Below the pieces are notes generated by a model. That model was not told the DNA's origin, searched no databases, and saw only the letters and a program-made list of their open reading frames with translations. Of a stretch of 64,000 nt of DNA, positions 1 to 8,247 are shown piece by piece. The DNA is from CAZFER01 sp964517495 (GTDB lineage Bacteria; Hinthialibacterota; Hinthialibacteria; Hinthialibacterales; Hinthialibacteraceae). The position numbers and the translations under genes are program-made. Positions within the stretch are counted from its first letter, which is position 1, and the number at the start of each line of letters is the position of its first letter. The stretch is taken from the NCBI GenBank assembly GCA_964517495.1, contig CAZFER010000013.1, positions 1 to 64,000 of the forward strand, written 5' to 3'.

Positions 1-2045
1 TGGATAAACTGGGATTGGAGCTTTTCGTGCTCGGCTTCGGCTTTTTTACGCTCCGATATATCTTCAGCCGAACCTAAAATACCGATCACTTCATTCCGGT
101 CGTTACGAACAGGCGCAACAGAAAGACTGATGGGGATTGAGGTCCCGTCTTTTTTTGACCGCAATAGTTCTCTCCCGAAAAAACCACCTTCTTCCAGGAC
201 CTGCTTCCGCAACGCGTCGAATTCCATGCGTTTATCGTCAGGGACAATCGGTAGCGGCTTACCCATGATTTCTTCGGCCTGCCAGCCAAATATTTTTTCC
301 GCAGAGTGGTTCCAACTTAGTACGTTTCCATCCAAATCGACGGTATACAGGGCTACGGGTGAGCAGGCGATCACAGCTCGCTGGTATCCCTCGCTTTCTT
401 GCAATGCCTTTGTTTTTTCCACCACTTTCCGGTGCAATGTCCAATTCCAAATAGAAGCAGCCGAAAACATAAGCAGCAACGGGATAATAATCATGGCCGT
501 ATAGCGCAATGCGGTTAGAAAAGACATCGGTTGTTTCTTATACACGCCGAGCCACTTGTCATAAATCTGCCGGTATTCTCCGCTGTTCTCCAGCGCCTTC
601 AATCCTTCGCTGAATTGGGCCAATAGGGCTTGTTGGCCGTTGGCTACGGCGTAACAGCATTCAGAAACAAGCAGTGGTTTTTTCCCCGTAACCAGGTTGG
701 TCCAGCCGTGTTTGTCGATCAAAAAAAGAACCGTGATCCGCGACACTAATGCGCAATCGTGTTTGCCCTCGGCCAGTTCGCGAAGAGCTTCTTCCTGGTC
801 CCCGACAATGGTGATTTGATTTTCCAGCCCATGCTCAATGGCGAAGTCGTGCAGGATGTCGCCGTGCTCCACCACGATGCGTTTGTCAGCCAATGCTTCG
901 ATGGTTTGCGGCGCTGGCCCCTCGCCTTTGCGCACCACTGCCACGTAGTGGCTCACGGTGTGTGCCGGGGTAAAATCAAAATATTGATCGCGGCCGGTCG
1001 AATAGAACATGCCCTGAATCACATCGATTGTCCGGGTTCTAAGCGCGTCCATCCGTTCCGGCCAGCGGCCAAGCCGAATCTCGATATTTAAACCCATCTC
1101 CCGGGCAATGGCGCGGGTCAGGTCGACATTGTAGCCAGAGGGATGGCCGTTTTCGTCTAAGTATTCGAAAGGTGGAAAGTTCCGGTCGCCACCGACCACA
1201 ATGGGGCGATCCGAGGGTAATTGCATGGCGGCAAACCATTGGGCGTGCAAATGGCGGTACGTGCCGTCGGCCATCACGATAGCTAATCCCTCGTTGAGCA
1301 GGGCCAGGGTATCGCGGTCGCCTTCTCGAACGGCGAAGCAAAAATCCTGCTTGAAACCTTCTATGGGCCGGTCGATGACTTGTAGTTCGGTAAGGCCAGT
1401 CTTCTGAATCAGACGCAGCGCCACTAGCCGCTGAACCACCACTGCGTCATATTGGCCATCAGCCAATTGATGCAGGGCAGTTTCAAAGGTAGATGTAGTA
1501 TGAATGTCGAAATCTCGATCCTCTCGCCGCAAAAATTCCTCTGCGTTGTCCCCCTTCATTACGGCTACCCGCCGCTCACGCAGATCGGAAAGGGTGTTGA
1601 TGCCGGTCTCGCTCTTACGGATCACGATCGCCCCGTGAAGGGACATGTAAGGTACGGTAAAATCGAAGCGAAATTCCCGCTCAGGCGTCCGTCCTACCAA
1701 AGGCAGAGCTTGGATTTCACCCTGTTCCAGCCAGCCACGCACTTCGGACCACGTACCGGTACGGAAAGTCACTTCGCGTCCCATGGCCGCTAAGGCCGCA
1801 CGCATCAATTCCACCGAAAAACCACTAGCCTCGCCGGCATCGTTTACAATACTAAACGGCGGATAATCAATCTCCGCCCCAGAGCTAATAACCGCACTTG
1901 AATTCGAATCAATTACAGAGTCGGCAGCAACCATGCGTGCGGAGATAAGGGTTATTCCAAAGAGCGCGGTCACGAACCCAAGAATATAATTAAAACATAA
2001 GATATTTTCACGATATGGAGTTCGTTTATTTGTTAATCTAACCAT
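1..2045 (-). CDS. Sensor protein: two SBP_bac_3 domains, one TM helix, PAS domain (partial)
   Basis: An uninterrupted reverse frame runs from ATG 2045 to the window edge (681 codons), so the C-terminus is missing. Residues 1-41 look like a signal sequence or N-terminal anchor. Two periplasmic solute-binding (SBP_bac_3) modules follow, about residues 45-275 and 280-500; the second opens with VVGGDRNFPPFEY and contains GYNVDLTRAIARE, typical of amino-acid-type binding domains. One TM helix lies near 505-530, then a PAS domain near 548-660 (SPVALYTVDLDGNVLSWN, ending GSAEDISERKKAEAE). The visible end, AEHEKLQSQ, resembles the linker before a HisKA domain, so a BvgS-like hybrid or histidine kinase is likely; a diguanylate cyclase output is also possible. 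Role inferred: sensing a small extracellular ligand. No partner regulator is visible. Confidence 0.85.
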   Translation of the reverse strand, partial: MVRLTNKRTPYRENILCFNYILGFVTALFGITLISARMVAADSVIDSNSSAVISSGAEIDYPPFSIVNDAGEASGFSVELMRAALAAMGREVTFRTGTWSEVRGWLEQGEIQALPLVGRTPEREFRFDFTVPYMSLHGAIVIRKSETGINTLSDLRERRVAVMKGDNAEEFLRREDRDFDIHTTSTFETALHQLADGQYDAVVVQRLVALRLIQKTGLTELQVIDRPIEGFKQDFCFAVREGDRDTLALLNEGLAIVMADGTYRHLHAQWFAAMQLPSDRPIVVGGDRNFPPFEYLDENGHPSGYNVDLTRAIAREMGLNIEIRLGRWPERMDALRTRTIDVIQGMFYSTGRDQYFDFTPAHTVSHYVAVVRKGEGPAPQTIEALADKRIVVEHGDILHDFAIEHGLENQITIVGDQEEALRELAEGKHDCALVSRITVLFLIDKHGWTNLVTGKKPLLVSECCYAVANGQQALLAQFSEGLKALENSGEYRQIYDKWLGVYKKQPMSFLTALRYTAMIIIPLLLMFSAASIWNWTLHRKVVEKTKALQESEGYQRAVIACSPVALYTVDLDGNVLSWNHSAEKIFGWQAEEIMGKPLPIVPDDKRMEFDALRKQVLEEGGFFGRELLRSKKDGTSIPISLSVAPVRNDRNEVIGILGSAEDISERKKAEAEHEKLQSQFI

Positions 2046-2400
2046 GTTGAAAACCTTCCCAAAATAGCGCTTAGCTCTCACGAATTCTAATTATATACCA
2101 TCCTGTTTTCGCCATAGAATCTTTCCACGCACGTTTTTTTGAAAACTGTGTCAGAATACGGATTCAAATCGGCGATTAGCTCAATCATATCAGAATTTAT
2201 TAATATTTCTTCTTTCGATGCACCCCACCTGGCATGATTTTATTATAGAACAAACGATCAAGTCAAATGGGAAAAGCCATAACTCTTTGAATTGTTGAGG
2301 GTTATAGATTTTGTCATGATCTATGTATTTTCAGAAAATATATTCATTAAAACATTATTATCCTCTGATTTATTTTAAATTCCATCTATGACATCTATAT
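2046..2400. other. AT-rich intergenic region
   Basis: No convincing gene or RNA. This stretch separates the start of the reverse-strand sensor gene from the insertion-sequence remnant. It should hold the sensor promoter, but I could not pick a convincing -35/-10 pair. Confidence 0.5.
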
Positions 2401-2820
2401 GTATACACTGAACATGAGTGGGGAACGCCGATGGCCTCTTTTCATTCCAAAGTCTCACAAGGGCATCGCTATTGGTATATTGTCGAATCGCGCCGGGTTA
2501 ACGGTAAACCCCGCCCTGTGGTTCTTGCCTATCTCGGAAAAGCCGAGGATCTTCTTTTACGCTTGGAGAGTTCTGCCGGATGGGTGGCGGTCAAATCTTA
2601 TTCTCATGGTGCGGTTGCCGCTTTGTTGCAGACGGCTTCCATTCTCCAGGTTCCTGAACTGATTAACCGGTATGTTCAATCAACGCGCTCTTACACATAG
2701 AGTAAACCGGTCCGTCATCAACTCGAAGAATACTCTTCCCAAGAACAAGACCTTTTGCAAGCACTTGATCCACTAACCGCTCATGTCAAGCGTCCTCACT
2801 TTGAAGGCGTTAGTGTATAC
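2401..2820 (+). mobile_element. Internally deleted IS1634-like element with short terminal inverted repeats
   Basis: The left end GTATACACTGAAC (2401-2413) is nearly the inverse of the right end GTTAGTGTATAC (2809-2820): twelve matched positions with one extra base on the left. Between them lies a 5' fragment of a transposase gene and a short in-frame tail. The element is about 420 bp, whereas intact IS1634-family elements are well over 1.5 kb, so this is a non-autonomous relic. I saw no clear target-site duplication. The right repeat lies inside the longer palindrome AGTGTATACACT. Confidence 0.5.
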
Positions 2821-2838
2821 ACTTCCGACCAAAACTAA
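2431..2838 (+). pseudogene. IS1634-family transposase fragment, interrupted by a stop
   Basis: ATG 2431 opens 89 codons beginning MASFHSKVSQGHRYWYIVES and continuing RRVNGKPRPVVLAYLGKA, the recognisable N-terminal signature of IS1634-type (IS4-like DDE) transposases. A TAG at 2698-2700 ends it; the same frame then stays open from 2701 to a TAA at 2836-2838. The DDE catalytic core is absent, so the copy cannot transpose. The tail after the stop may be the residual C-terminus left by an internal deletion. The family call is from memory of the N-terminal motif only. Confidence 0.6.
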
Positions 2839-2896
2839 CCACCTTATTCTGTTTGACTTATATAAACCGATCCGCCAGGGCTATAATAAAGTCACG

Positions 2897-2927
2897 CTAG
2901 CCCCTCCCAATCTTGGTAGGTGAATGG
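2897..2927. repeat. Degenerate copy of a dispersed palindromic repeat
   Basis: CTAGCCCCTCCCAATCTTGG and the following TAGGTGAATGG match the repeat at 44555-44584 with only a few differences. The downstream copy is a perfect hairpin; here the right arm is mutated. It lies in the spacer between the IS relic and murJ. Confidence 0.5.
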
Positions 2928-3043
2928 AACTACACATAGCTGACAATTTATGAATATTTTATGAATAGTCTTTGACATTGAGCCGCTTCTCTTTCCTCCG
3001 ATACTCAGCTACAATGCCTTCCGTTAAAGATGATGGAGCGGCT

Positions 3044-4645
3044 ATGAAAAAGGATTCCATTCTTAAATCAACAAGTCTTTTCAGCCTGGCGACATTGCTG
3101 AGCCGGATTTTGGGATTGGTGCGTGAATCGTGTGTGGCGGCGCTGGTACCCAGCGCCTGGCAGGATATTTTATGGGCGGGGCTGAAAATTCCCAGTACCT
3201 TTCGACAGTTATTCGCTGAGGGTGCTCTGTCGGCGGCATTTATCCCCATGCTCACCCGGGTACGTGAACGTGAGGGGGAAGAGAAATCGAAGGAAGTGGC
3301 TTTCGCCATTTTTAACGCCTTGGCGTTAACAGTAGCCGGAGTGGTGATCTTAGCCATCATTCTGGCGCCCTGGTTTGTGCCTTTCATACTAGACTTCCCC
3401 AAAGAAGCGGAAACCATTCCGGAAGGTTATACCTTTTCATATCCAGATCAAGCCAGCAACTGGCGTATTGATGCGGGGATTCGTACAACCCAAATTATGT
3501 TTCCCTTCCTCTTTTTTGTGGCTCTCTCAGCGTGGGCGATGGGATTGTTGAATACCTATCGTTACTTCTTTATGCCAGCCGTGGCCTCGGCTTTCTTTAA
3601 TGTAAGCCTGATTATTGGAGTCATCATTGGCGCGTTTTATTTTGACGGGATTGATCTCATGTGGCTGTTAGGAGGGGCGGTGGTTTTTGGGGGGCTGTTG
3701 CAATATGCTGTGCAACTGCCTCAAATCGGGAAGGTCAAGTGTATGCCCCCCCGAGCAGTTTCGCCGTTTCACCCTCAGGTAAAGGTATTCCTTAAAATGC
3801 TGGCACCCACTGTGTTTGGTCTTGCCATTTATCAATTGAATGCGCTGATTACACAGACCTACTTTGCCTCCAAATATGGGGAAGGCGGAATATCCACCAT
3901 GCAGTACGCCTTTCGACTCATCCAGTTTCCCTTGGGAATCATCGGCGTCGCCCTGGCAACCGCCTCATTTCCTCAAATTGCGCAACACCTCGAACAGCAG
4001 CGTCAGGACAAAGCGGTTAAAACTCTTGAAGATGTATTAAAATACCTATTGTTATTAATGATACCCTCCGCGGTAGGCTTAATTGTGCTGGGAGAAGATA
4101 TAGTCGGCGCCATTTTCAACTATGGGGAGTTCCGGGCAGAAGGGCGATTAAGGCCAACCTATTATTTGTTGATATTTTATAGTTTGGGACTCTTTTCTTA
4201 TGCCTCGGTGAAAGTATTAGTTCGCACGTTTCAGGCTAATCATGATTTTCGTACACCTGTCATTGCCGGTGCGGCAGCGATGGTGTGCAACATTATTTTA
4301 TGCAGTCTGTTTGTCTCAATGCAGTGGCCATTGTGGTCGTTAGCGTTGGCTGCCGCGCTAGCCAGTAGTTTAAATGGAGGACTATTGGCTATATGGTTGA
4401 AATACAAGATGCTCCATTTCAAAATGCTTCCCTTAATACAATTCGCCTTGCGAGTACTCTTAGCCTGCGTTGTCATGGGGCTGGCCTGTTATGGCTTTGG
4501 TATTTATTTTCCCATCAGCGGCGCAACACCGTGGGGCAACATCCTGCGTGTGATGTTAGGTGTTCCGCTGGGAATGGCTGCTTTCGGGGGGAGTGGCTGG
4601 TTTTTGTTCCGCCCGGAATTAAAACGGCTGATGAAGTTGAAATAA
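3044..4645 (+). CDS. murJ: Lipid II flippase MurJ
   Basis: Polytopic MOP/MVF-superfamily protein of 533 residues (E. coli MurJ is 511). It moves lipid II across the inner membrane for peptidoglycan synthesis. The N-terminus shows the family pattern: FSLATLLSRILGLVRES, then FRQLFAEGALSAAFIPML. About 14 hydrophobic helices follow. The start ATG 3044 has GGAG (3035-3038 region) at good distance; ATG 3014 and TTG 2972 are in-frame alternatives, but the latter coincides with a TTGACA string and has no ribosome site. It stands alone, convergent with the glycosyltransferase at 4686. Confidence 0.93.
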   Translation: MKKDSILKSTSLFSLATLLSRILGLVRESCVAALVPSAWQDILWAGLKIPSTFRQLFAEGALSAAFIPMLTRVREREGEEKSKEVAFAIFNALALTVAGVVILAIILAPWFVPFILDFPKEAETIPEGYTFSYPDQASNWRIDAGIRTTQIMFPFLFFVALSAWAMGLLNTYRYFFMPAVASAFFNVSLIIGVIIGAFYFDGIDLMWLLGGAVVFGGLLQYAVQLPQIGKVKCMPPRAVSPFHPQVKVFLKMLAPTVFGLAIYQLNALITQTYFASKYGEGGISTMQYAFRLIQFPLGIIGVALATASFPQIAQHLEQQRQDKAVKTLEDVLKYLLLLMIPSAVGLIVLGEDIVGAIFNYGEFRAEGRLRPTYYLLIFYSLGLFSYASVKVLVRTFQANHDFRTPVIAGAAAMVCNIILCSLFVSMQWPLWSLALAAALASSLNGGLLAIWLKYKMLHFKMLPLIQFALRVLLACVVMGLACYGFGIYFPISGATPWGNILRVMLGVPLGMAAFGGSGWFLFRPELKRLMKLK

Positions 4646-4685
4646 TCCAAACCAATCGTTAAGTCACACTCATATGGGATAATTA

Positions 4686-6260
4686 TTATTCAACAACTGT
4701 ACCCAATGATTTGACCTTGTTCCATCGGATATTCAGGCTCTCATTCCGCAATGCCAAGGTGAACTCAATATCATCAATTTGAAAAGCGTACCATGTATAA
4801 TATTGGATAAATGTGCGGATATCCTTGCGGGTACCGGTGAATCGCACCACAATATCCGGTTTTAATTTCATCACGGAATGTTGAAAATCCCATTTTGAAT
4901 GACCTGGAATGGGATTTTTATGGACCTCCAATTTGGCAATATACGCATCGGATTTCCCCAGCAAATCAATGGCAACACAATCCGTATAATAGGGGATTAA
5001 TCCGGCCCAACGCACCGCGACTTTGACATTCGGTTCAGCAATCTCTTCGATCAACAAGGCGCGTCCAAGATTGGCACGGTTCTCTTTTGTATACAATGGA
5101 GATTGATACGTTAGTTCTCCCACATAACTAAAATTCACTGAGAGCATTTGGATGAGAAACAATGATATGAATAAAGCGGTCTTAGTGTAAACCGCCTTGC
5201 TGCTTAATTTGTTTTGGTAGAAAGATTCAATCCCTTTTGATATAACGATTCCATTGAGAATATAAACAAAGGGTAAAACGGGAATAATAAAACGATTGCG
5301 AGCCCATGCATCTCCACCCGCCCAGATTTGATAAGCCAGCATGATGCCAAAGGGTGCCAGCCAATAGAGTAAACGTAATTTACGCATGATCAGACATCCA
5401 AAAACACCGATGATCAAAGGGAAATAATACACACTTAAGGTATGCTCAAGGGTATAATCCAATCCACGCTTTAATCGATATATAAGCGGAGTGTGAAGCT
5501 TAAGGTAATAGGTGTTGGGTAAGATGTCGCCATAATAAAAATAAGCCCAAAGGCGAAAACACAAAAACATTACGATGGGGATGGTTGTATAGAGGATGAG
5601 TGTTTTTTTAGATACTATTTTAGGATTCCATAAACCATAGCCCCAAATAAAAGCCAGAATCAATACTATTTCTGGTCGTATTAATGATGCGATACCCAGG
5701 CATGCGGCTCCGTAATAAATAAATCTAGCTGAAGGAGAGTCTTTAAAAAAAAGTAAAATGGCGGGAATTGGAAAGAAACTTAAAAAGCCTGTTTCCATGC
5801 CCATCATGGTCCAGTAAATCCATTCATATGAACAGCAAAAACTCAATGTGGCCCATAAACTGACTGATACACGTTGTCCATGCCATCGTAACAGGCCATA
5901 AAACGAAATCATGGTTAATGCCATGATAAGGGCGCTGAATAATTGAATAGCCAACAGATAATATTTATCCGATGACGGTAGCCAATGGATTACTCCCATT
6001 ACCATTGTCCATAGAAAGTTGGTATACCCTTCGACTTTTTCGCCACCGCAATTCCAAAGCAATCCACAGCCTTGGGCCCAGTTTTTGGCATAACGCGCTG
6101 AGATGGCGGCATCATCAAACAGGGCAAAGTAGCGGTCAGAGGCGATGATAAAGGAACTTTTCCAAATAAAGAAGAATCCATACAGCACCATCAGCATCGA
6201 GAGGATAAGCAGGCCTTTGTATTCATAATAGAATTGTGATTTGTTCCGAAGAAATTTCAT
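4686..6260 (-). CDS. Polytopic membrane glycosyltransferase, AftB/GT39-like
   Basis: 524 residues with a short cytoplasmic N-terminus, an early luminal acidic loop (FDDAAISARYAKNWAQGCGL) followed by GEKVEGYTNFLW, then about ten TM helices and a soluble C-terminal domain from about residue 400. The DD motif plus VEGYTNFLW is characteristic of GT-C fold enzymes using polyprenyl-phosphate sugars, in particular those related to mycobacterial arabinofuranosyltransferase AftB. The acceptor is unknown. The start has no strong Shine-Dalgarno. Convergent with murJ; divergent neighbour is intergenic. A polyprenyl-phosphate-sugar donor could be made by the UbiA homologue at 30229 (inference). Confidence 0.72.
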   Translation of the reverse strand: MKFLRNKSQFYYEYKGLLILSMLMVLYGFFFIWKSSFIIASDRYFALFDDAAISARYAKNWAQGCGLLWNCGGEKVEGYTNFLWTMVMGVIHWLPSSDKYYLLAIQLFSALIMALTMISFYGLLRWHGQRVSVSLWATLSFCCSYEWIYWTMMGMETGFLSFFPIPAILLFFKDSPSARFIYYGAACLGIASLIRPEIVLILAFIWGYGLWNPKIVSKKTLILYTTIPIVMFLCFRLWAYFYYGDILPNTYYLKLHTPLIYRLKRGLDYTLEHTLSVYYFPLIIGVFGCLIMRKLRLLYWLAPFGIMLAYQIWAGGDAWARNRFIIPVLPFVYILNGIVISKGIESFYQNKLSSKAVYTKTALFISLFLIQMLSVNFSYVGELTYQSPLYTKENRANLGRALLIEEIAEPNVKVAVRWAGLIPYYTDCVAIDLLGKSDAYIAKLEVHKNPIPGHSKWDFQHSVMKLKPDIVVRFTGTRKDIRTFIQYYTWYAFQIDDIEFTLALRNESLNIRWNKVKSLGTVVE

Positions 6261-6427
6261 GATGCCATAAGGTAGCGCCTCAAATCAAAAAATCAGAGCC
6301 CTGATGGCGGTATACCTGATCAAATAAATTTATTAGAATCGGATGAAATGCGATGAGAGTTTAAATAATCTTTTTTACCATTGTGGGGATGAATCCCTTG
6401 TTTATTTATTCGCCAACACTGGTGACA

Positions 6428-6967
6428 CTAAATGGCAGGAAAAGCGAGTGGGATGATGCTCTGTGTCGTATTATACCGTTGCTTCTCTTGAAAAACTCCG
6501 CCACTTGCAGAGCGGTAGGATTGCAAGGTATTGGATTGCAAATCCACAAGCCATCGTTCATGGATGAAGTATCTTGCATAGAGTGGAATCTTAACATTGA
6601 GGTCGTAGTGAAGAGAGGATTCTGATACCTCTATGACCAATAAGGCATCATTCGCATCAGGCTGTTTGTTTTCATAAAAATCCTCACGATAATTCAGCAA
6701 AACAATATCCGGTTGAGGCTCATTATGTTCGTCAAGAAAGAGAGAATCCTGCACGCTGATAAGTGTTTGTTTAGCGGCCATTAATGGCATAAAAAGGTTA
6801 TTGAGCCGTTTTACACAGGCACTGTGACGTAACCCTATTGGAGTCATTTCAATTATTTCCCCTTCGATGAGTTCAACACAGTCATCTTCGTGGAGGATGC
6901 CGGTTTCACCCATGCGGTGATATTCATGAGTTGTGAATTGTTTTCTATTGGTGAATGTGGACGCCAT
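6428..6967 (-). CDS. Uma2 family protein (DUF820, PD-(D/E)XK nuclease fold)
   Basis: 179 residues, the usual Uma2 length. The nuclease-like core is visible: PQPDIVLL (Asp), then ALLVIEVSESSLHYDLNVK (Glu and Lys), then YARYFIHERWLVDL. Start ATG 6967 has AGGTG five bases upstream. Uma2 proteins are abundant in cyanobacteria and environmental bacteria and are suspected mobile or restriction-type nucleases, but their function is not settled. The first 40 codons and the promoter region are duplicated at 8000-8201, where the gene is truncated. Divergently transcribed from the toxin-antitoxin operon at 7086. Confidence 0.85.
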   Translation of the reverse strand: MASTFTNRKQFTTHEYHRMGETGILHEDDCVELIEGEIIEMTPIGLRHSACVKRLNNLFMPLMAAKQTLISVQDSLFLDEHNEPQPDIVLLNYREDFYENKQPDANDALLVIEVSESSLHYDLNVKIPLYARYFIHERWLVDLQSNTLQSYRSASGGVFQEKQRYNTTQSIIPLAFPAI

Positions 6968-7036
6968 TCTGTCACCTGTGCTTGAAGTTCTTCAATATAA
7001 TTATAGCATAGAATTGTTTTGACAAAGTCCTGTTTT
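6846..7036. repeat. Duplicated block, copy 1: Uma2 5' end plus divergent promoter region
   Basis: This stretch is repeated in the same orientation at 8000-8201. The roughly 120 bp coding part differs at only about four positions; the promoter part differs more and carries an 11-bp expansion in copy 2. The last 38 bases, from TATAGCATAGAATTG through GACAAAGTCCTGTTTT, are identical. Confidence 0.9.
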
Positions 7037-7046
7037 AGCTTAAAAT
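7019..7046 (+). promoter_or_regulatory. Sigma70-type promoter of toxin-antitoxin operon 1
   Basis: TTGACA (7019-7024), a 16-base spacer and TAAAAT (7041-7046) sit about 40 bases before the antitoxin ATG 7086. A palindrome TATAATTATA (6996-7005) just upstream is a possible operator, and read on the other strand it contains the TATAAT of the Uma2 promoter, so the two promoters are back to back. Confidence 0.65.
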
Positions 7047-7085
7047 ATACTTGAATGATTTCTTACCGATTTGGAGTACTGTTTA

Positions 7086-7316
7086 ATGAACGCACAGGAG
7101 ATTATTAGGGAAATCGAGAAGCTTCCACCGGATGAGAAGAAGGTTGTGTTTGAGTTTGTGGAGACCAAAAGGGAAAATATCTCAAACACAACACATTATT
7201 CTCCTGAAATTATGAGCCAACTCGATCAGGATCAGGATGATTGTGAAAAAGGAATAAATATCGAGGAATATTCATCGATGACGGAAGCGCGAAAGGCTCT
7301 TGGATTAACTGAATAA
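7086..7316 (+). CDS. Type II antitoxin (partner of YafQ/RelE-like toxin)
   Basis: 76 residues starting MNAQEIIREIEKLPPDEKK, which resembles small VapB/RelB-like antitoxins that begin with an amphipathic helix. ATG 7086 has GGAG (7073-7076) nine bases upstream; TTG 7071 is a less likely start. The very acidic middle (DQDQDD) and C-terminal helix would wrap the toxin. It ends seven bases before the toxin gene, the usual order of antitoxin first. Assignment rests on gene pairing more than on a family signature. Confidence 0.7.
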   Translation: MNAQEIIREIEKLPPDEKKVVFEFVETKRENISNTTHYSPEIMSQLDQDQDDCEKGINIEEYSSMTEARKALGLTE

Positions 7317-7323
7317 CAGTGAT

Positions 7324-7584
7324 ATGCGAATTATATTCCATAAAAATTTCAGGAAAGGTCTGAAAAAACTAACCCTCAATCAGAAAAAGCGAGTGGATAA
7401 AGCATTAGAAATGTTCGAAATAAATCCTCACAATCCTGACCTTGAAAACCACCCTCTTCAAGGTGATCAAAGAGGAAAGCGAGCTATTTCTGCTGGCGGT
7501 AATCTTCGTTTAATTTTCATTGAAAAGAACAAATATGAGTTAGTTCAATTTATCCGCGTAGGAACACATAACCAGGTATATTAA
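7324..7584 (+). CDS. YafQ/RelE-superfamily mRNA interferase toxin
   Basis: 86 residues, normal for YafQ-type toxins. Features: a basic N-terminal helix (FHKNFRKGLKKLTLNQKKR), the central NPHNPDLENHPLQGDQRGKR segment, the AGGNLRLIF strand, and the C-terminal FIRVGTHNQVY typical of this clade, which carries conserved His and Tyr near the end. Members cleave mRNA on the ribosome. Follows its antitoxin with a seven-base gap, convergent with the DUF433 gene. Confidence 0.82.
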   Translation: MRIIFHKNFRKGLKKLTLNQKKRVDKALEMFEINPHNPDLENHPLQGDQRGKRAISAGGNLRLIFIEKNKYELVQFIRVGTHNQVY

Positions 7585-7615
7585 CCTTTTTAACTGTTCC
7601 ATTTTTTGAATTGGG

Positions 7616-7828
7616 TTATTCATGGAGAAATACATTAAAATACGCGGCATATTCCAAACATGCTTGAACATCTTTTTCTGAAAGAGAAGGAAATTGATTT
7701 AGAATGGTTTGTGTGGTGTCTCCCGCAGCGAGGTGGCTTAGAATGATATGCACAGGGATTCTTGTATCTTTAACACAAGGTTCACCTCCACAGATATTCG
7801 GATTGGCAACAATGCGATTTAATCTCAC
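7616..7828 (-). CDS. DUF433 domain protein (antitoxin-like), apparently without partner
   Basis: 70 residues: RIVANPNICGGEPCVKDTRI followed by PVHIILSHLAAGDTTQTIL is the DUF433 signature (winged-helix fold). DUF433 genes commonly precede a DUF5615 PIN-like toxin. Here the downstream side is occupied by the convergent YafQ-like toxin, so no partner is present and the gene is an orphan. The start lies at ATG 7828 after GATTAAATCG-type sequence with weak ribosome site. Confidence 0.8.
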   Translation of the reverse strand: MRLNRIVANPNICGGEPCVKDTRIPVHIILSHLAAGDTTQTILNQFPSLSEKDVQACLEYAAYFNVFLHE

Positions 7829-7865
7829 GATGGGTTAACAAACCTCTATTCTTTTATTATATTTA

Positions 7866-7997
7866 TCAATATTTCTCTTCATCCAGTTGCCTGTACAGAC
7901 GCAGAAATCGTTTAATTTCATCATCAAACTGCCGGAGCAGGATACTTTTTTGGTTGGGGAGCCGATTGATTATGATGTTATTTTGAAGAACCTGCAT
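7866..7997 (-). other. Short open frame, possible decayed gene end
   Basis: Read in reverse, ATG 7997 opens 43 codons ending RQFDDEIKRFLRLYRQLDEE. The amphipathic, charged composition looks protein-like, but the start overlaps the truncated Uma2 frame and there is no ribosome site. It may be the tail of a gene lost in the rearrangement that truncated Uma2. Function unknown. Confidence 0.25.
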
Positions 7998-8121
7998 TGA
8001 TTTCAATTATTTCCCCTTCGATGAGTTCAACACAGTCATCTTCGTGGAGGATGCCGGTTTCACCCATGCGGTGGAATTCATGAGTTGTGAATTGTCTTCT
8101 ATTGGTGAATGTGGGCGCCAT
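7978..8121 (-). pseudogene. Truncated Uma2 gene copy
   Basis: From ATG 8121 the frame gives MAPTFTNRRQFTTHEFHRMG, nearly identical to the start of the full Uma2 protein at 6967. Identity stops after about 41 residues, where the frame runs into unrelated sequence and a TAA at 7978-7980. The nuclease core is missing, so the product, if any, is non-functional. The start keeps its AGGTG ribosome site. The breakpoint at about 8000 marks the edge of the duplicated block. Confidence 0.85.
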
Positions 8122-8201
8122 TTTATCACCTGTGATTGAACTTTTTCGTTATAATTTCGTTATAATTATAGCATAGAATTGTTTTGACAAAGTCCTGTTT
8201 T
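8000..8201. repeat. Duplicated block, copy 2: Uma2 5' fragment plus divergent promoter region
   Basis: Direct repeat of 6846-7036, centre to centre about 1.16 kb apart. Recombination between the copies would remove the first toxin-antitoxin pair and DUF433. Copy 2 carries a tandem 11-mer (8145-8166) not present in copy 1. Confidence 0.9.
8145..8166. repeat. Tandem 11-bp repeat in the promoter region
   Basis: TTCGTTATAAT occurs twice in direct tandem (8145-8155 and 8156-8166) immediately before TATAGCATAG. Copy 1 of the larger repeat has only one degenerate unit, so this is a local expansion that may alter operator spacing. Confidence 0.8.
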
Positions 8202-8211
8202 TATCTATAAT
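8184..8211 (+). promoter_or_regulatory. Sigma70-type promoter of toxin-antitoxin operon 2
   Basis: TTGACA (8184-8189), 16-base spacer, TATAAT (8206-8211): full consensus hexamers, about 37 bases before the antitoxin ATG 8248. The -35 and most of the spacer come from the duplicated block; the -10 lies just beyond it. Confidence 0.72.
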
Positions 8212-8247
8212 ATCTAGGTGCAATTAGTCTATAAAATGGAGTATCTT

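Noticed and set aside
2972..3043. TTG-initiated N-terminal extension of MurJ
   Set aside because: The TTG lies in a TTGACA string, lacks a Shine-Dalgarno, and the added residues are not MurJ-like.
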